From RPRB01 sp035501615 (GTDB lineage Bacteria; Myxococcota; Myxococcia; Myxococcales; Myxococcaceae), in the NCBI GenBank assembly GCA_035501615.1, contig DATJVY010000057.1, positions 1-16,580 of the forward strand: a stretch of 16,580 nucleotides of DNA, written 5' to 3'. Under the pieces are notes generated by a model. The model had not been told where the DNA came from and did no database searches. It worked only from the letters and a program-made list of their open reading frames with translations. Within the stretch, counting starts at the first letter, position 1. Every line of letters begins with the position of its first letter. Below are positions 13,337 through 16,580 of this stretch, one piece after another. Both the position numbers and the translations under genes were made by a program.

Positions 13337-15567
13337 CCGGCCCTCAGCATGGCATCCATCTCCTCGCGATAGGCGTCCACCACGCGGGCCCAGCCGTAAC
13401 GGGCGGCATGGCGCCGCGCGGCACGCGCCATCGCGGTCCGCTCGCGCCGGACGCGCTCCACTCCCGCGACGAAGCCGGCGGCGTCCCGGAAGGCCAGACC
13501 GGCCCGGCTGCGCTGGAGGTGCCCCAGCACCACCGCGCTGGCGGCGTTGCCGAGCACCGGGGTGCCCACGCCGAACGCCTCCAGCGCGAGGAGCGACAGG
13601 CTCTCCTTGGGCGAGGGCACGACCGCCGCGAGCGCGCCCGCGAGCCCGTCCCACTTCTCCTGCTCGCCGATGTGCCCCAGCACCCGGACTCCCTCCCCGC
13701 CGGCGTCCATGCTCGTCTCCCCGGCCAGGACCAGCGCCGGCGCATCCGCCAGCGTCGTGCGGAGACGTGCGTACGCCGCGAGCAGCTCGGGAATTCCCTT
13801 CCCCCGCTCCACTCGCCCCACGTAGAGCAGGTAGTCCCCGGAGAGATCGAACCTCGTCCGGAAGCGCTCGGGGCGCACCTCCGGAGGGTCGACCCCCACG
13901 CCCACCACGCGCGCCCGGGCGTGGTGCGGGAACCGGCGGTCGATGAGCTCCAGCTCCTCCTCGGTGTTGACCAGGAGGGCCCGTGGCCGCTCGAACACCT
14001 CGGCATAGGCGTCGAAGGCCAGCGCCTCGTCCTCGTGTGCGGTGGGCACGAGCAGGGTCCGGTCGCCGACCAGCGGCACCGACCAGGCGGTGGACACGTA
14101 GAGGTAGGTGAAGTCCACGAAGCCGTCGTAGTCGGTCCCGTGCTCCTCCAGGTGGCGCCAGAGGCCCGGAAGCAGCGGGCCCTGGAGCGCCATCCAGTTC
14201 TCCTCCTCGGCGCGATCGAGCGAGCGCCCGAACAGCTGCCGCGAGAGCGCGTTCAGCGCGTGCATCGGGCGTGGCCGGGGATTGGGGAAGCGGAGCACCG
14301 GGACCTCCCCGACGCGGGACTCTCCGGGCGGAAGCGCGTTGGCCCAGGTCAGGTGGTCGGTGGCGCAGCTGGTCAGCACCCGGATGTCCCAGTGGGGGAG
14401 CAGCCGCTCCACCACCTGCGCGGCGTGGGCCTCCGCGCCGCCGGTGATCTCCGGCCCGTAGCGCTGCACCACCACCCCGACCCGCGGGCGGCGCCGCCGC
14501 ACCCGGGTCCTCGGCGGACGGCGCACCCCCACGCTCTCCAGCGCCGCGCCGAGGCGCTCCTCGCTGTGCGTGGGCCCGAGCGCCCCGAGTCTCCGCCGCT
14601 GCCCGGCGAGCACCTTCTCGCGGAGCACGCCGTCCGTTCCCAGCCGCAGGGCGACCTCGGCCAGGAGCGCGAACCGCTTCTCGTCGAACCCCACCCCCGC
14701 GCCGCCGAGCGTCTCCGGGACCGCGGCCGCGGCGTAGGCCAGCACGGGGAGCTCCGAGGCCATCGCCTCGAGCAGGGGCACGCCGAACCCCTCGTGCTCG
14801 CTCATCGACACGAAGACCGACCCGCTGCGGTACACCGCCACCAGCTCGCCGTGGCTCACCCGCCCGAGCAGCGTCACCCCGGGCGTGCGCGCCGCCTCCG
14901 CCTCGAGTGCCCGCACGGCGGGGAACAGGCGGTCCACCCCTCCCACCACCAGGAGGCGGGCGTCGGGGCGCACCCGCAGCACCTCCCGGTGGAGCGCGAG
15001 GAGATCCTCGAAGCGCTTGTGAGGAACCACCCGGCTCACGCTGACCAGGGTGAAGGCACCCGAGGAGAGCCGGGCGGTCATCGCCCGGTCGGCGCGGTCC
15101 GGACCGAAGCGCTCCGGCTCGACGTAGAGCGGGACGGTGTGGACGTTGGCGTAGCCAGCCCGGCGAAGCTCGGCGGAGTTGAACTCCGACACCCCGATGC
15201 CCAGGGCCACGTGAGGCGCCATCCCCGACAGCTGCGCTCGCCCGGCGAGGAGGAGCGGCTCGAGCGAGGTGCCCCGGTAGAAGCGCACCGGCGAGAGGTT
15301 GTGGAACACCACCCCGCGCCGACAGGGCAGGTGGAGCAGGTGCGCGGCGAGGCGGCTGCCGATGGCATGGTGGAGCAGGACCAGGTCGTCGGGCCGCACC
15401 CGCAGCGCCTGGACCGGCTGCACCAGCGCCTCGGTGCCCGGCTCCTGGCTGATGCTGTACAGCCCGCCCCAGTGCCCGAGACGGCGGACGAGCGCCCGGA
15501 AGTGGACCGCCGCCTGTGCGGTGGCGTCGCCGATGCGGAAGTGAGGGACGAGCTGGTGGACGGCCAT
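13333..15567 (-). CDS. Tandem two-domain family 4 glycosyltransferase
   Basis: This 744-residue protein has two GT-B-fold GT4 modules joined by a basic linker (about 349-362). Module 1 (1-348) has SRVVPHKRFEDLL (178-190) and the EHEGFGVPLLEAMA block (257-270), whose E259 and E267 give the E-x7-E motif. Module 2 (about 363-744) begins VGVVVQRYGPEITGGAEAH (363-381), the usual GT4 N-terminus. It carries TSCATDHLTWANALPPGE (399-416), YVGRVERGKG (582-591) and a second E-x7-E (E655, E663). Both look catalytically complete, so it may add two different residues or linkages during chain growth at the cytoplasmic membrane face. The ATG at 15567 was chosen because the homologous region starts there; upstream the frame is antisense to the divergent glycosyltransferase and has unlike composition. 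It is the first gene of the export unit; no strong ribosome site is seen. Donor sugars are unknown. Confidence 0.92.
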   Translation of the reverse strand: MAVHQLVPHFRIGDATAQAAVHFRALVRRLGHWGGLYSISQEPGTEALVQPVQALRVRPDDLVLLHHAIGSRLAAHLLHLPCRRGVVFHNLSPVRFYRGTSLEPLLLAGRAQLSGMAPHVALGIGVSEFNSAELRRAGYANVHTVPLYVEPERFGPDRADRAMTARLSSGAFTLVSVSRVVPHKRFEDLLALHREVLRVRPDARLLVVGGVDRLFPAVRALEAEAARTPGVTLLGRVSHGELVAVYRSGSVFVSMSEHEGFGVPLLEAMASELPVLAYAAAAVPETLGGAGVGFDEKRFALLAEVALRLGTDGVLREKVLAGQRRRLGALGPTHSEERLGAALESVGVRRPPRTRVRRRRPRVGVVVQRYGPEITGGAEAHAAQVVERLLPHWDIRVLTSCATDHLTWANALPPGESRVGEVPVLRFPNPRPRPMHALNALSRQLFGRSLDRAEEENWMALQGPLLPGLWRHLEEHGTDYDGFVDFTYLYVSTAWSVPLVGDRTLLVPTAHEDEALAFDAYAEVFERPRALLVNTEEELELIDRRFPHHARARVVGVGVDPPEVRPERFRTRFDLSGDYLLYVGRVERGKGIPELLAAYARLRTTLADAPALVLAGETSMDAGGEGVRVLGHIGEQEKWDGLAGALAAVVPSPKESLSLLALEAFGVGTPVLGNAASAVVLGHLQRSRAGLAFRDAAGFVAGVERVRRERTAMARAARRHAARYGWARVVDAYREEMDAMLRAG

Positions 15568-15600
15568 GAAGCTCGCGGCCGCTCTAGCACATGTGTCAGG
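15568..15600. promoter_or_regulatory. Very short divergent gap between two glycosyltransferase genes
   Basis: Only 33 bases separate the two divergent starts, so any promoters must overlap the opposing coding sequences. I see no convincing -35/-10 pair and no Shine-Dalgarno for either gene in it. It contains ACATGT and GCGGCCGC palindromes, which at this size and base composition are not meaningful evidence of an operator. Confidence 0.2.
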
Positions 15601-16580
15601 GTGCGCCCGCCCGTGGAGCTCACCGTGGCCCTCGACGCGACGTTGTGGGACGAGCCGACGACCGGCATCGCTCGCTACGGCCGCGAGGTCGCGGGGGCGC
15701 TGGAGCGGCTGGGGGTCCGGGTGCTGCGGGTGGGCGCGCGGCGCTCGGGAGAGCTGCCCCGGCGCGTCCGCAGCCGCACGCTGTACACCCTGGCCGAGCT
15801 GCCCGGCGTCCTTCCCCGGAGCGGGGCGTCGCTGTTCCACGCCATCGCGAACGTGGATCTGCCTCTCCAGCGGATCCCCGGCGTGCCCTTCGTGCTCACG
15901 GTGCACGACCTCATCCCCCTGACCTCGCCGGACACCGTCTCGCGGGCCTTTCACTGGCAGTTCCGCCTCTGGCTCGCGCGGAGCCTGCGGGTCGCCGAGC
16001 ACGTGGTGTGCGTCAGCGCCTGGACCCGGGAGCAGCTCCTCGCGCGCCACCCCGAGCTGGACCCGGGGCGGGTCTCGGTCGTCCACAACGGGGTGGACCA
16101 CGTCCGGCCCGCGACGCTGGACGCCGTCTCCGCCGCCTGGCTCCGGAGCCTCGGGCTCCCCGACCGGTGGGTGCTCTTCGCCGGCGCGCTCGACGCGCGG
16201 AAGAACGTCGGCCTCATCCTCGACGCGCTGGAGCGTCTCGGGCCCCGGGCGCCCGCGCTCGTGCTCGCCGGCCAGCGGTGGTACGGGGCCGGGCCGACCG
16301 AGCGGCGCATCGGGCTTCTCCGCGCCGCCGGGCTCGACATCCGCCCGCTGGGCTTTCTCGCCGAGCCGCTGCTCTGGGCCCTGGTCGCCTCCGCGCCGCT
16401 CTTCGTCTACCCCTCGCGCGACGAGGGGTTCGGCCTTCCACCGCTCGAGGCCATGGCCCTCGGCACGCCGGTGGTGGTGAGCACCTCCGCCGCGCTCCCC
16501 GAGGTGTGTGGCGACGCCGCGGTCCAGGTCGCGCCGGACGACGCCGGGGCGCTCGCGACGGCGATGGAGCGGCTGCTCGA
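15601..16580 (+). CDS. Family 4 glycosyltransferase, 3'-truncated by the window edge
   Basis: This GT-B-fold retaining glycosyltransferase is of the WbpX/mannosyltransferase-like kind. About 326 codons are visible and the frame is open at the right edge; complete relatives are usually about 370-400 residues. Seen: DATLWDEPTTGIARYGRE (12-29), the usual opening of this group; LTVHDLIPL (99-107); CVSAWTREQLL (137-147); VVHNGVD (160-166); FAGALDARKN (193-202) with the K201/N202 donor-phosphate region; and YPSRDEGFGLPPLEAMALG (270-288), whose E275 and E283 form E-x7-E. No ATG fits. GTG at 15601 is taken as the start, with GTG at 15613 an equally possible choice. It diverges from the tandem glycosyltransferase and probably opens a further glycosyltransferase operon to the right. 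Mannose, rhamnose or fucose donors are all possible. Confidence 0.9.
   Translation, partial: MRPPVELTVALDATLWDEPTTGIARYGREVAGALERLGVRVLRVGARRSGELPRRVRSRTLYTLAELPGVLPRSGASLFHAIANVDLPLQRIPGVPFVLTVHDLIPLTSPDTVSRAFHWQFRLWLARSLRVAEHVVCVSAWTREQLLARHPELDPGRVSVVHNGVDHVRPATLDAVSAAWLRSLGLPDRWVLFAGALDARKNVGLILDALERLGPRAPALVLAGQRWYGAGPTERRIGLLRAAGLDIRPLGFLAEPLLWALVASAPLFVYPSRDEGFGLPPLEAMALGTPVVVSTSAALPEVCGDAAVQVAPDDAGALATAMERLL

Noticed and set aside
13337..13654. A longer N-terminus for the 149-residue coiled-coil protein.
   Set aside because: The extension is R/G/A-rich and sits antiparallel in frame terms to the end of the tandem glycosyltransferase on the same strand; the ATG at 13336 overlaps that gene's stop as at the other junctions.
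15576..15588. A 13-base stretch, GCGGCCGCTCTAG, identical to part of a common cloning-vector polylinker.
   Set aside because: The match ends after 13 bases and both sides continue as ordinary chromosomal genes, so chance in GC-rich DNA is the simpler explanation.
15568..16101. An upstream extension of the tandem glycosyltransferase reading to 16101.
   Set aside because: The extra 178 codons are antisense to the plus-strand GT4 gene, whose motifs are clear, and show no family similarity; the domain begins at the ATG at 15567.
1..16580. tRNA/rRNA genes, CRISPR arrays, insertion sequences, phage genes, Wzx/Wzy, initiating transferase or ligase.
   Set aside because: Looked for on both strands and not seen; nearly every base is accounted for by the listed glycan genes.

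Overview
The window is a dense polysaccharide (O-antigen or similar surface glycan) biosynthesis and export locus from a very GC-rich bacterium. In the stretches I read codon by codon, third positions are almost all G or C. GTG starts and 1- to 4-base stop/start overlaps are common. The composition and gene families would fit a Myxococcota/Deltaproteobacteria genome such as Anaeromyxobacter, but that is an inference; nothing here proves the taxon. No tRNA, rRNA, CRISPR array, transposase or attachment site was seen. The genes fall into four transcription units with almost no non-coding DNA.

Unit A (minus strand, about 5819 down to the left edge) encodes nucleotide-sugar enzymes. In transcription order they are: a FlaA1/CapD-type UDP-GlcNAc 4,6-dehydratase; an SDR epimerase fused to an N-terminal membrane domain; a zinc-binding-type sugar C-methyltransferase; an RmlD-like reductase; and a UDP-GlcNAc 2-epimerase of the FnlC/WbvD kind, cut by the window edge. 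The dehydratase, reductase and 2-epimerase match the three-step route to UDP-N-acetyl-L-fucosamine or UDP-N-acetyl-L-quinovosamine. The two inserted genes suggest a second, possibly methyl-branched, sugar.

Unit B (plus strand, 5921 to 10861) is a complete dTDP-L-rhamnose set in the order rmlB-rmlD-rmlA-rmlC. It is followed by a GT2 glycosyltransferase (probable rhamnosyltransferase) and an unrecognised 259-residue protein. Units A and B diverge from a 101-base gap.

Unit C (minus strand, 15567 down to 10751) holds assembly and export: a 744-residue protein with two GT4 glycosyltransferase modules, a small coiled-coil protein, and the ABC-2 permease (Wzm) and ATPase (Wzt) of an ABC-transporter-dependent exporter. 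The Wzt carries a C-terminal carbohydrate-binding domain. Its last 36 codons and stop codon lie antisense to the end of unit B.

Unit D (plus strand, 15601 to the right edge) is the start of another GT4 glycosyltransferase, only 33 bases from the divergent unit C.

Taken together, A and B make activated sugars, the GT2 and GT4 enzymes build the chain, and Wzm/Wzt carries the finished lipid-linked chain across the inner membrane. No Wzx/Wzy, initiating phosphoglycosyltransferase or ligase is present in the window. I found no wholly new system. The most interesting points are the membrane-SDR fusion, the C-methyltransferase embedded in an amino-sugar operon, the coiled-coil protein coupled to the exporter, and the convergent coding overlap.
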